From NCBI GenBank assembly GCA_963815475.1, contig CAWFHD010000003.1, forward strand, positions 8,246,001 through 8,310,000: a stretch of DNA of 64,000 nucleotides. The letters are read 5' to 3'. Positions 56,945 to 64,000 of this stretch are shown piece after piece. The position numbers and the translations under genes were made by a program. The notes under the pieces were generated by a model. It worked only from the letters and a program-made list of their open reading frames with translations, ran no database searches and was not told the origin of the DNA. Position 1 is the stretch's first letter, and each line of letters opens with the position of its first letter. This DNA is from Sulfopaludibacter sp963815475. Its GTDB lineage: Bacteria > Acidobacteriota > Terriglobia > Bryobacterales > Bryobacteraceae.

Positions 56945-59317
56945 ATGAAATATGCGTTCCGATCCCTTCGAAAGACACCCGGATTTACCACCGTCGCGAT
57001 CTTGACGCTGGCGCTCGGCATCGGCGCCACCACCATGATTTTCAGCGTCACCGATGCCCTGCTCTTCCATGTCTTTCCCTATCGCGACGCCGATCGACTG
57101 ACCGTTTTTCGCATTCATCTCTTGCGCCCCGGCGGATATGACGGCGTGGCCTCGCCTCCTATCGCGGCCTTCCGCGATTTTCAGCGCGGCGCCACCAGCT
57201 TCGAAGAACTCGTGGGCTTCTGGGACACGAATCAGCTTTATAAAACTGCCGAAGGCGCGCAGCAGTTGCAGGGCGCGTGGGTCACCACGAACACCTTCAG
57301 CTTTCTCGGAGTGCCGGCGGAACTGGGCCGCGGCCTGTTGCCGGGTGACGACGCGCATTGCGTGGTGAGCCACCAATTCTGGCAGGAGCAACTGCACAGC
57401 GATCCCAGGGCCGTGGGCGCGGTTCTCAATCTGAACAACACGCCGCGCACCGTCGTGGGCGTGATGCCGCCGCGATTCCAGTTTCTGGGCGCGTCGATCT
57501 GGATTCCGTTGACGAACGGCGCAAGCAAGCCGGGCTACGTGGAGATGATAGGCCGGCTGAAACCGGGTGTCAATCTGCGCGCTGCCACCGCTGAATACGA
57601 CGCGTTCGAGCGACGCGCGGCGCGCGAATATCCGCAGGAATATCCGGACCCGCGCTTCACCGTGTCGATGCGCACGCTGGTGGAAGATTCGGTGGGCCAA
57701 CTGAAGCCCGTGCTGTTTACGCTCTTTGCGGCAGTGACTATGCTGCTGCTGATTGCGTGCAGCAACGTCGCCAACCTGCTGCTGGTGCGCGCCACTTTGC
57801 GGCAGCGTGAGATGGCGATCCGCTCCGCTTTGGGCGCGAGCCGCTCGCGCCTCATCGGCCAACTGTTGGTGGAAAGTGGGATGCTCGCGCTCGCCTCCGG
57901 ATTGTTCGGCTGCCTGCTGGCTTCGCTCGGTTTGAGCGGGCTGGCGGCGCTGATTCCGCAGCGATTCATCCCCGGAGAAGCGGCCATCGGGATCCATCCG
58001 GCCGCGCTCTGGTTCGCACTCGGCGTGACGGTCGCCACCACATTGCTGTGTGGCCTTGCGCCCGCGCTGCAAGTGGGCGGCGCGAATCTGGGAGCGCCTA
58101 TGGCGCGTACTTCGCACAGCGGCGGCAGACTGCGCAGCGCCCTAGTGACCGTCGAAGTCGCTCTCTCCATCGTGCTGCTGATTGGCGCCGGTCTGATGGT
58201 CCGCAGCTTTCTGGCGCTCACCCGCGTGGACTTGGGCTTCAACCCGTCGCATCTGCTTTCGGTGGAACTGACGATGCCTCGCGGCCACTACGATACTGCG
58301 ACCACCGTTCAGACTTTCATGAACGACGTAGTGGCGCACGTGCGCCGCCTGCCCGGCGTTGCTATGGCCGGTGTGAGTGGGGAGATGCCGCCCGCCGAAC
58401 GCGGCCCGCTGGTGGAGTTTACCCTTCCCGCCCGCTCCGACCGGAAACCCGCAGCCGCCATGATGGGGGCAAGCAGCGAGGATCATATCCAAGCGATGGG
58501 CCGCGCCATCTATCGCGGCCGCACCTTCTCCGCGCTCGACGTGGCGGCCGCCCGGCAGGTACTGCTGATCAACGAAACCTTCGCGCGCACGCATTTCGCG
58601 GGCAGCGATCCCATCGGGCAGAAAGTCTTGTTCAACATGGAGCACTGGCGCGCCGCTCCCTCCGACCCCACGTTCGAAATTGTCGGAGTAGTCTCCGACG
58701 TCCGCAACCAGGGCGTGCGCCAGCCAGTGATCGCCGAAGCGTATGTTCCCTACACGCTTCCCATGGTCGGGATGGGACGCGAGGCCATCTTAGTAAGGAC
58801 CACCGTGCCGCCGCTCACCCTGGTGGAGAATATTCGCCACCAGGTGTGGTCGCTCGATGCCAACGTGATCCTCACGCACGCCACCACGATGGAACAGGCG
58901 ATCACGGACAGCAGTTTCGCCGAGCCGCGTTTTGGCTTGGTCTCGCTCGGCGGGTTCGCCGCCGTGGGGTTGGTGCTGGTCGTAGTGGGCGTCTTCAGCG
59001 TGATGGCTTATACGGTCTCGGTGCAGACCCGCGATATCGGCGTGCGCATGGCGCTGGGCGCGCGGCAGGCCGACATTTTGAGCATGGTGCTGCGTCGAGG
59101 TCTGGTTTGGATCGGGGCCGGAATCGCGATCGGAGTGCCGGTAAGCTTGATACTCACTCGACTGTTGGCCAGCCAACTTTGGGGTGTATCGACCACCGAT
59201 CCGTGGACCTTCGCAGCGGTTACTGTGCTGCTGCTGGCTGCTGGATCGGCCGCGTGCGTGGCGCCCGCTCGTCACGCCGCTCGCGTGGATCCTTTGGTGG
59301 CTTTGCGGCACGAGTAG
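56945..59317 (+). CDS. ABC-type orphan permease (FtsX/MacB, acidobacterial duplicated type)
   Basis: 790 residues. N-terminal MacB-PCD unit (AFRSLRKTPGFTTVAILTLA, LGIGATTMIFSVTDALLF), then three FtsX spans (VLFTLFAAVTMLLLIACSNV, ANLLLVRATLRQREMAIRSA). A second PCD unit (RLRSALVTVEVALSIVLLIG) ends with FtsX spans and RDIGVRMALGARQADILSMV, RVDPLVALRHE. This double layout is the 'acidobacterial duplicated orphan permease'. No ATPase gene is adjacent. Probably acts as a mechanotransmitter or exporter with an ATPase encoded elsewhere. GAGGAGGG is a good ribosome site. Confidence 0.92.
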   Translation: MKYAFRSLRKTPGFTTVAILTLALGIGATTMIFSVTDALLFHVFPYRDADRLTVFRIHLLRPGGYDGVASPPIAAFRDFQRGATSFEELVGFWDTNQLYKTAEGAQQLQGAWVTTNTFSFLGVPAELGRGLLPGDDAHCVVSHQFWQEQLHSDPRAVGAVLNLNNTPRTVVGVMPPRFQFLGASIWIPLTNGASKPGYVEMIGRLKPGVNLRAATAEYDAFERRAAREYPQEYPDPRFTVSMRTLVEDSVGQLKPVLFTLFAAVTMLLLIACSNVANLLLVRATLRQREMAIRSALGASRSRLIGQLLVESGMLALASGLFGCLLASLGLSGLAALIPQRFIPGEAAIGIHPAALWFALGVTVATTLLCGLAPALQVGGANLGAPMARTSHSGGRLRSALVTVEVALSIVLLIGAGLMVRSFLALTRVDLGFNPSHLLSVELTMPRGHYDTATTVQTFMNDVVAHVRRLPGVAMAGVSGEMPPAERGPLVEFTLPARSDRKPAAAMMGASSEDHIQAMGRAIYRGRTFSALDVAAARQVLLINETFARTHFAGSDPIGQKVLFNMEHWRAAPSDPTFEIVGVVSDVRNQGVRQPVIAEAYVPYTLPMVGMGREAILVRTTVPPLTLVENIRHQVWSLDANVILTHATTMEQAITDSSFAEPRFGLVSLGGFAAVGLVLVVVGVFSVMAYTVSVQTRDIGVRMALGARQADILSMVLRRGLVWIGAGIAIGVPVSLILTRLLASQLWGVSTTDPWTFAAVTVLLLAAGSAACVAPARHAARVDPLVALRHE

Positions 59318-59319
59318 GA

Positions 59320-60573
59320 TTACTCCTGCATTCGCATATGGCGGATTGCAGGGACTCCACGCGACTGCTTTTCCCAGCCGGCATTTACTATGAAGTAGAA
59401 GTCGAGCCCGACGACCACTCCGTGGGTGGGATCGCCCAGGCCGTCCCAATTGGCTTCCAGCACTTCCCCACTCTCAATGCGCGTGAGGCCGGCGTCGAGT
59501 TGGAGGCGGATCACACGCTGTGGCGCGGTTCCGTTCTGCGTGGCGATCATGGTTCTGCCTACCAGATAGAGCCCGTCGATGCCTCCCAGTGAGAGCGTGG
59601 CCGGATGCTCCAGCAGCTTGACCTGACGGGTGGCGAGTTCGACGACGCTGATACCGCGCGAATAATCGGGAACGAACAGGCGGCGGCCATCCGCGCTGAG
59701 GGCGGGTGTCTGGGGAGAGTTGAATGTCCCGGGCGGCACCAGGACCTCCAGACGGTCGGCGCGATGCTCCACCCAATACACCGGCCCGTAGCCATCCGAT
59801 ACAAAGACGTCGCCGGACGCGCTCAAGGTCATGTCGCCGAGCGCGTGTTTGCCGCCGGGCGGGAGGTCGTAGCGCTTCAACAGCGCGCCGGAATCGAGCG
59901 AATACTTGAGCAGCGCCGACTTGCCCTCATCGGCGGCACGATACCCGGCGAACTCCGGCATGGCCGCGGTGGTGGCCCAGAGGATCCGCCGTTTGGAGTC
60001 GGCATGGAGCGCGACGATGGCCCAGATGTCGGGCTGGCCGGACGGGACGAAATCGACGACTCCACCGGCAAGACCGGCTGCGCTCAGCGAAACGATCTTT
60101 CCGTGGCGGACGCTGCTGACGTAGAAACGGTTCCTGGCGGAGTCGAAGGCAATGTCTTCGGCAATCATGTCGTTGGGTGAGAGCGACACGAAGGGACTGC
60201 TGTGCGAGACGGCCCGACGGGCGGCGCGCAGTTTTGCGACGGCCTCGCGAAACTCCGGGGCATCGCGTAGGACTGCAAACTCGGGCTTGGTTTCGGGATC
60301 GGCGAAGGTCAACCCCATTTGCGAGAAACGCGTCAGATGCTCCAGCGCGGCCGCACGATTCCCCGCCGCCGCTTCCGTCACAGCCAGTTTGTAGACCACA
60401 TCGCCGCGGCCACTCAGCAGATCGCGCAGACGCAGCAGGTGCTGGCGGCAGGAGGAATAGTCCTTGGCGGCGCAGTCCTTGTTAGCGGCGGCGGTTTCGG
60501 CTGGATACTCCTCGGTCCAGGGACGGTCCGCGGCGGAAGCTTGAAACACCCACAGCAGCAGGAGGGGAATCAT
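59320..60573 (-). CDS. Secreted beta-propeller (SMP-30/NHL-like) protein with helical N-terminus
   Basis: Signal peptide (IPLLLLWVFQASAADR); residues 20-115 are TPR-like (AAKDYSSCRQHLLRLRDLLS, AVTEAAAGNRAAALEHLTRF). Residues 125-410 are propeller blades with repeated GxxxxxD/W motifs (EDIAFDSARNRFYVSSVRHG, QPDIWAIVALHADSKRRILW, LGDMTLSASGDVFVSDGYGP, SPQTPALSADGRRLFVPDYS, VVVGLDFYFIVNAGWEKQSR). Function unknown; could be a lactonase-like enzyme or binding scaffold. Its ATG overlaps the region of a divergent leaderless promoter. Confidence 0.75.
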   Translation of the reverse strand: MIPLLLLWVFQASAADRPWTEEYPAETAAANKDCAAKDYSSCRQHLLRLRDLLSGRGDVVYKLAVTEAAAGNRAAALEHLTRFSQMGLTFADPETKPEFAVLRDAPEFREAVAKLRAARRAVSHSSPFVSLSPNDMIAEDIAFDSARNRFYVSSVRHGKIVSLSAAGLAGGVVDFVPSGQPDIWAIVALHADSKRRILWATTAAMPEFAGYRAADEGKSALLKYSLDSGALLKRYDLPPGGKHALGDMTLSASGDVFVSDGYGPVYWVEHRADRLEVLVPPGTFNSPQTPALSADGRRLFVPDYSRGISVVELATRQVKLLEHPATLSLGGIDGLYLVGRTMIATQNGTAPQRVIRLQLDAGLTRIESGEVLEANWDGLGDPTHGVVVGLDFYFIVNAGWEKQSRGVPAIRHMRMQE

Positions 60574-60590
60574 GGCTTACTATACGGAAA
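60573..60590. promoter_or_regulatory. Overlapping divergent -10 elements
   Basis: On the plus strand TACTAT (60578-60583) is followed by six nt and ATG 60590. On the minus strand TATAGT (60579-60584) is followed by five nt and ATG 60573. The two -10 boxes occupy the same bases, so divergent leaderless transcription of the propeller and GNAT genes is likely and mutually exclusive. Confidence 0.55.
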
Positions 60591-61048
60591 TGACTCGAAT
60601 TCGTACCGCCGCTATCGGCGATTTGCCGCACTTATTGCATCATCGCCGCGCCATGTACGAGTCGATGGGCCACACGGACGAGGCGATGCTGGACGAGGTG
60701 CTGCGGGTGTCGGAGTTGTACTTCCGCATCGCGCTGCCTAACGGACGGTATCGCGGATACCTGGCGGAGACGGAGGAGGGTCGCGTGGTGGGCGGCGCCG
60801 GAATCGTCATCAACGACTGGCCGGCGCATCCCAGGGAGACCATGCCGCTGCGCGTGTGGATTCTGAATATGTATGTGGAGCCGGAGTTCCGGCGGCTCGG
60901 CATTGCCAAACGCCTGATGGAAGCGATGGTGGAGTGGTGCCGCGCCGAGGGCTTCCGCAACGTTTCGCTGCATGCAAGCACTGAGGGGCGGCCGTTGTAC
61001 GCGTCGATGGGGTTCGTGCCGACGAATGAGATGCGTCTGGAATTGTGA
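60590..61048 (+). CDS. GNAT-family N-acetyltransferase
   Basis: 152 residues from ATG 60590 (IRTAAIGDLPHLLHHRRAMY is the usual GNAT start). Acetyl-CoA-binding strand and pyrophosphate loop: VWILNMYVEPEFRRLGIAKR (R/Q-x-x-G-x-G/A pattern), followed by LMEAMVEWCRAEGFRNVSLH and GRPLYASMGFVPTNEMRLEL. It acetylates an amino group of an unknown small molecule or protein. ATG 60572 would extend the protein by six residues but overlaps the divergent start codon. Confidence 0.85.
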   Translation: MTRIRTAAIGDLPHLLHHRRAMYESMGHTDEAMLDEVLRVSELYFRIALPNGRYRGYLAETEEGRVVGGAGIVINDWPAHPRETMPLRVWILNMYVEPEFRRLGIAKRLMEAMVEWCRAEGFRNVSLHASTEGRPLYASMGFVPTNEMRLEL

Positions 61049-61079
61049 AGAGCAATGGCAGCGCGCCGCGTGATTCTCT

Positions 61080-63302
61080 TCAGCGGTGGACCGTCAGCAA
61101 CGTCCCCGCCTGCGTCGATGCGCCGTTGTAAGTCGCGATAATCGCCTGGTCACCGTTGTCTAACCCCGCAGGCACAACCACGTTGAACTGGAACTCGCCC
61201 GGCCCTACCAACCCCGCGAACTGCACCGTCGCCGGAACGCCGCCGATCGTCACCGCCGGCAGCGGCGTCAGTACGCCCGACTGCGTCACCGACCCGCTCT
61301 GTACCGGCGAGTTCGTCGCTCCGAACCCATCCGCGTAGATCGCGACCGTCTCCCCTGGTTTCGCCGGCGTCGTCAACCCTGGGTAGAGCGTCGCCGGCCC
61401 GATGTACGCGCCGTTGGGATGTATCGCCGCCACGTACGGTCCGCCGCCAAACACGAAGAACGCCGGCGACAACGCCTGCGCCTGCGCCTGCGCCATGAAC
61501 GCCGCGCTCGTCTGCCCACCGTAACTCAGCCGCACCGGAACCGATCCCGATATCGCATCGGGCGGCGTCAGAATGTTTACCTGGGTCGGGCTGATGTAGT
61601 AAATGTACGCCGCCTTGCCGTTCACCGTCGCGCTCACGCCGTCCAACGTCGCCGGCATCGTCAGGCCGCCCGCACTGAAGTCCGATCCCTGCCAGATGCG
61701 CGCGTCACCCGGCGCCGCCAGGTTCGATCCCTTGATCTCCACCCAGGTGTTCGGCGCAATCAGATGAGCTTCCCCCGCCGCGTTCGCCACAAGGCTGATC
61801 AAGGGCGCCGGCGTGGGGTTCGTGCACGTCGATGCCGGCAGGGCTGTCATCTGGCCAGCGATCGCTAACAGGTCACGGCTGGCGCGCGCGTACAGGTCAT
61901 GCAGCGAAGTGTTTCCCAGGAACGGACTCGGGGTCGCCGGACACGCCGTGGCCTGCGCATATTGCAGGTCGTTCAGCGGAACGTCCAGATATTGCATTGG
62001 CGCAGCCCCCACAGTTCCTCCATAGAACGCGGCCGCCGGCGTCAGATTGAAGAAGACCGTCAGCACGTTGTACGCCGCTTCCTCGATCGTCAGCCCGACA
62101 CAGTCGCTATTCCCGCTGGGACATCCCGTCTCCTCCATCGTGCTGCTGAGGGAAATCGGGTGATCGAACTCCGCCCCGCCAACGAACGGAACCGCTGGCG
62201 CCGGTGTGAGCGACGTCAACAACTTCACGCCGGGCACTCCGATGTTGCCGTTCGTGCTCTGGCTCGACGCCGTCATTCCCCCCACCTGCGTGCCCTTCAC
62301 ATTCGACCCCGTCACCGTCACAAAATACGATACGATCTCCGTCTTGGCTTCGCACGATACCAATTGCGCCTTCACGGCGCTGGAGCACTCCACGGCAAAC
62401 AGCGTATTGTCGGCGTGCGGCGTTACCGACGTCAGTCCGTACGTGGGGAAATCCTGACCGGCGTCGGGACCCAGGAACAGCGTCAAGCCCGTGAAGATAC
62501 TCTCCGCCGCATCGATCGCCTGCTTCCACGCGTCGATGAAAACCTGGTCACTCTTCTGGTATGACACGTTTGTGGGGAACGCGTTTTGAATCAGCGCCGC
62601 CCACATGTCGTCCGGCGCCAACCCGGAAGGCTGCGCCGCCGTCGTGTTGACGCTCGTCGGCAGAATCATCTCGTCCGACGCGCAGATCGGCCCCGTAATC
62701 GCCACCGCCACCAACGCCGGGTTCGATCCGTAGCGCGAATTCAGGCTCGTCAGGAAGGCCGTCCATGCCTGCTGGTACACGGTGTTCCACGGCAGCGGCA
62801 TCACGTTGGTATCCGCCCGCTGCTGCTCGGGAAACCCCGCGAAAGTAACCGCACCACAATTGGCGGGCGCGCTGCCCTTGGTAAACAGCGAATCGCAAGA
62901 TGGCAGTTGCGCCATCAGCCACGCAGGCGTATCCACACCCGGCGTCATAATGAGCTGGACCGTCTTGTGCGCCGCCGATGCCGCCGTGAAGACGTCGTCC
63001 AGGTAGCTCCAGTCGAAACTGCTTGACGCGGTCCCGCTCGATGGCTGCGTTTGGTCCCAGTGCGCGCCGAACGCAATTCCGGCAATCGTTGGGTCCGCTA
63101 ACAGCCCCGCGTAAAAATTCTGTAAGTAGGTATGCAACACCGAAGGCGAGGGCGATTTTCCCGGATAGCTGCCGATCGCGTCGCTCGCCGTTACATGCAC
63201 GTACACGCCCAGCGGTCTACGCACAGCCCCAGCGGCACAGCAGGCAACTGCGCCTAGAAACAAGCTGGTCGCGAGAATTGGTGCAATTCGAGCTCGAGTC
63301 AT
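61080..63302 (-). CDS. Secreted TIM-barrel (glycoside hydrolase-like) protein with TIGR03437 C-terminus
   Basis: 740 residues from ATG 63302. Signal peptide (RIAPILATSLFLGAVACCAA). Residues 30-480 resemble a TIM-barrel hydrolase (GVYVHVTASDAIGSY, AGIAFGAHWDQTQPSSGTAS, QLIMTPGVDTPAWLMAQLPS, RYGSNPALVAVAITGPIC). Residues 510-740 form the TIGR03437 module (LIAPNTWVEIKGSNLAAPGD, YIYYISPTQVNILTPPDAIS, GETVAIYADGFGATNSPVQS, GPGEFQFNVVVPAGLDNGDQ), the IPT/TIG-like C-terminal domain typical of Solibacter. The C-terminal module probably aids surface display or export; catalytic residues in the barrel are not clear to me. Confidence 0.75.
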   Translation of the reverse strand: MTRARIAPILATSLFLGAVACCAAGAVRRPLGVYVHVTASDAIGSYPGKSPSPSVLHTYLQNFYAGLLADPTIAGIAFGAHWDQTQPSSGTASSSFDWSYLDDVFTAASAAHKTVQLIMTPGVDTPAWLMAQLPSCDSLFTKGSAPANCGAVTFAGFPEQQRADTNVMPLPWNTVYQQAWTAFLTSLNSRYGSNPALVAVAITGPICASDEMILPTSVNTTAAQPSGLAPDDMWAALIQNAFPTNVSYQKSDQVFIDAWKQAIDAAESIFTGLTLFLGPDAGQDFPTYGLTSVTPHADNTLFAVECSSAVKAQLVSCEAKTEIVSYFVTVTGSNVKGTQVGGMTASSQSTNGNIGVPGVKLLTSLTPAPAVPFVGGAEFDHPISLSSTMEETGCPSGNSDCVGLTIEEAAYNVLTVFFNLTPAAAFYGGTVGAAPMQYLDVPLNDLQYAQATACPATPSPFLGNTSLHDLYARASRDLLAIAGQMTALPASTCTNPTPAPLISLVANAAGEAHLIAPNTWVEIKGSNLAAPGDARIWQGSDFSAGGLTMPATLDGVSATVNGKAAYIYYISPTQVNILTPPDAISGSVPVRLSYGGQTSAAFMAQAQAQALSPAFFVFGGGPYVAAIHPNGAYIGPATLYPGLTTPAKPGETVAIYADGFGATNSPVQSGSVTQSGVLTPLPAVTIGGVPATVQFAGLVGPGEFQFNVVVPAGLDNGDQAIIATYNGASTQAGTLLTVHR

Positions 63303-63477
63303 CTCAACCCGGTATACGAAGTCCAGCCGCAAAACCGGACACGGCCACAGAAAAATTGGCCGACCGGCGCGATTGCCCGGTTCTCGCGTCTCAGTTTGGG
63401 CGAACGTGCGCGATGAATATGTTGCCCGGACCCAACGGCGAGCGAGTAAGCGCGAAATCGGGGGAATCGATCGTGGC

Positions 63478-63564
63478 TTCCCGGACGTGCCGTTGTAACT
63501 CCGTCAGGTAGCCGAGCGAGTTGACGCCGCAGAGTTGACAGGTGTTAATCACACTCATGCGCAT
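63478..63564 (-). pseudogene. Remnant of an IS66-type transposase C-terminus
   Basis: A minus-strand frame contains MSVINTCQLCGVNSLGYLTE followed by LQRHVRE. This matches the conserved C-terminal segment of IS66 (TnpC) transposases (SLIxTCxLNGVNPxxYLTELQRH). The rest of the transposase is missing and the downstream sequence is unrelated, so this is a fossil. The remaining part of the 63303-63619 gap shows no gene. Confidence 0.6.
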
Positions 63565-63607
63565 AAACAGCGGTTCACCGAAAGGACACGAATCAAGTGT
63601 AACGCGG

Positions 63608-63619
63608 TAATCTGTTGTC
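63608..63619 (+). promoter_or_regulatory. Leaderless-type -10 before the GH3 gene
   Basis: TAATCT (63608-63613) is followed by six nt and ATG 63620; no Shine-Dalgarno site. Confidence 0.4.
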
Positions 63620-64000
63620 ATGCACAAATCGGGTGTACTCCGCCTTGTGGCGGTTTTTGGGGTGGTTGCGTGTGGCGCATTGCTTTTGTCGCGCCACTCC
63701 TCGGCGGCGTCCGAGCCGAAGCCGCTCTCTTCGTTTGACCCTCAGGTCAAAGCAATCCTGGCGCAGATGACGCTGGACGAGAAGATCGGGCAGATGACCC
63801 AGCCGGATCAGGAAGCGTTGAAAGACCCCGCCGACATCGAGAAGTATTTTCTCGGCTCGGTCTTGAGCGGCGGATCTTCCGACCCCAAGGAAGGCAACAG
63901 CCTGGTTGCCTGGACCGATCTTTACGACCGCTACCAGAAGCACACGAGCCTCACGCGCCTCAAGATTCCTATCCTGTATGGCGTGGATGCGGTGCACGGC
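63620..64000 (+). CDS. GH3 beta-glucosidase (5' part; cut by the window end)
   Basis: The 127 visible residues show a signal peptide (VLRLVAVFGVVACGALLLSR) and the start of a GH3 catalytic barrel: VKAILAQMTLDEKIGQMTQP, KYFLGSVLSGGSSDPKEGNS, DLYDRYQKHTSLTRLKIPIL and YGVDAVHG. Those blocks are characteristic of exported GH3 beta-glucosidases. It likely cleaves beta-linked glucosides outside the cytoplasm. Confidence 0.9.
   Translation, partial: MHKSGVLRLVAVFGVVACGALLLSRHSSAASEPKPLSSFDPQVKAILAQMTLDEKIGQMTQPDQEALKDPADIEKYFLGSVLSGGSSDPKEGNSLVAWTDLYDRYQKHTSLTRLKIPILYGVDAVHG

Noticed and set aside
56930..58117. 395-residue minus-strand open frame
   Set aside because: Antisense shadow of the orphan permease gene, with no recognisable domain.

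Overview
The window looks like chromosomal DNA of a Solibacter/Bryobacter-type acidobacterium. The evidence is a set of families expanded in that group: soil-associated TIGR03435 domains fused to M56 peptidases, a TIGR03437 C-terminal module, an Oar-like TonB receptor with a carboxypeptidase-regulatory N-terminus, an 'acidobacterial duplicated orphan permease' of the FtsX/MacB type, and several secreted sugar-active enzymes. The assignment is inference from gene content; no rRNA gene is present.

Region 1 (1-11,043) is the right-hand part of an integrated mobile element that ends at the 3' end of a tRNA-Cys(GCA) gene. It carries many small, mostly co-directional genes, usually with Shine-Dalgarno sites and ATGA/GTGA/TAATG overlaps: small zinc-binding proteins, a mini sigma-70-like protein, an AlpA/Xis-like helix-turn-helix protein, a terminase-small-subunit-like protein, a protein that joins a proteasome-fold (Ntn) domain to a tail-fibre-like C-terminus, a second DNA-binding protein and a tyrosine integrase with a zinc-knuckle insertion. 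Its most unusual DNA feature is a six-copy, ~77-bp periodic array at 3427-3875 whose first copy lies inside the 3' end of the sigma-like gene. No large terminase, portal or capsid gene is visible, so a phage satellite or decayed prophage fits as well as a prophage; the left end is outside the window.

Region 2 (11,040-31,720) is core-type chromosome. It holds tRNA-Cys, a YjhG-type xylonate dehydratase, a three-gene overlapping operon (Lgt-like membrane protein, COG1964-type radical SAM enzyme, small membrane protein) that may act in membrane lipid chemistry, a BlaI/M56 pair, a MerR-TipAS regulator, a PQQ dehydrogenase, an MFS exporter and thymidine kinase. A long minus-strand cluster runs from a secreted hydrolase through rsmB, rpe, bamD, a response regulator and a frameshifted yajQ to a hydrolase. 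ttcA is divergent to it.

Region 3 (31,770-44,780) has a GH42 enzyme, a DUF1080-like secreted protein, an ankyrin protein and two LytS/LytR-type two-component pairs (one kinase gene frameshifted), a VOC pseudogene with two in-frame stops and an SAP-like protein. Region 4 (44,889-52,202) contains three further BlaI/M56 pairs. With the pair at 15.6-17.8 kb this makes four related repressor/peptidase switches carrying three kinds of C-terminal domain. Region 5 (52,334-64,000) has the TonB receptor, a DUF6807 protein, the orphan permease, a beta-propeller protein, a GNAT acetyltransferase, a TIM-barrel/TIGR03437 chimera, an IS66 remnant and the start of a GH3 glucosidase.

A recurrent regulatory theme is that many chromosomal genes have a -10-like hexamer 5-7 nt upstream of the start codon and no Shine-Dalgarno site, as expected for leaderless mRNAs, whereas the mobile element mostly uses Shine-Dalgarno sites.
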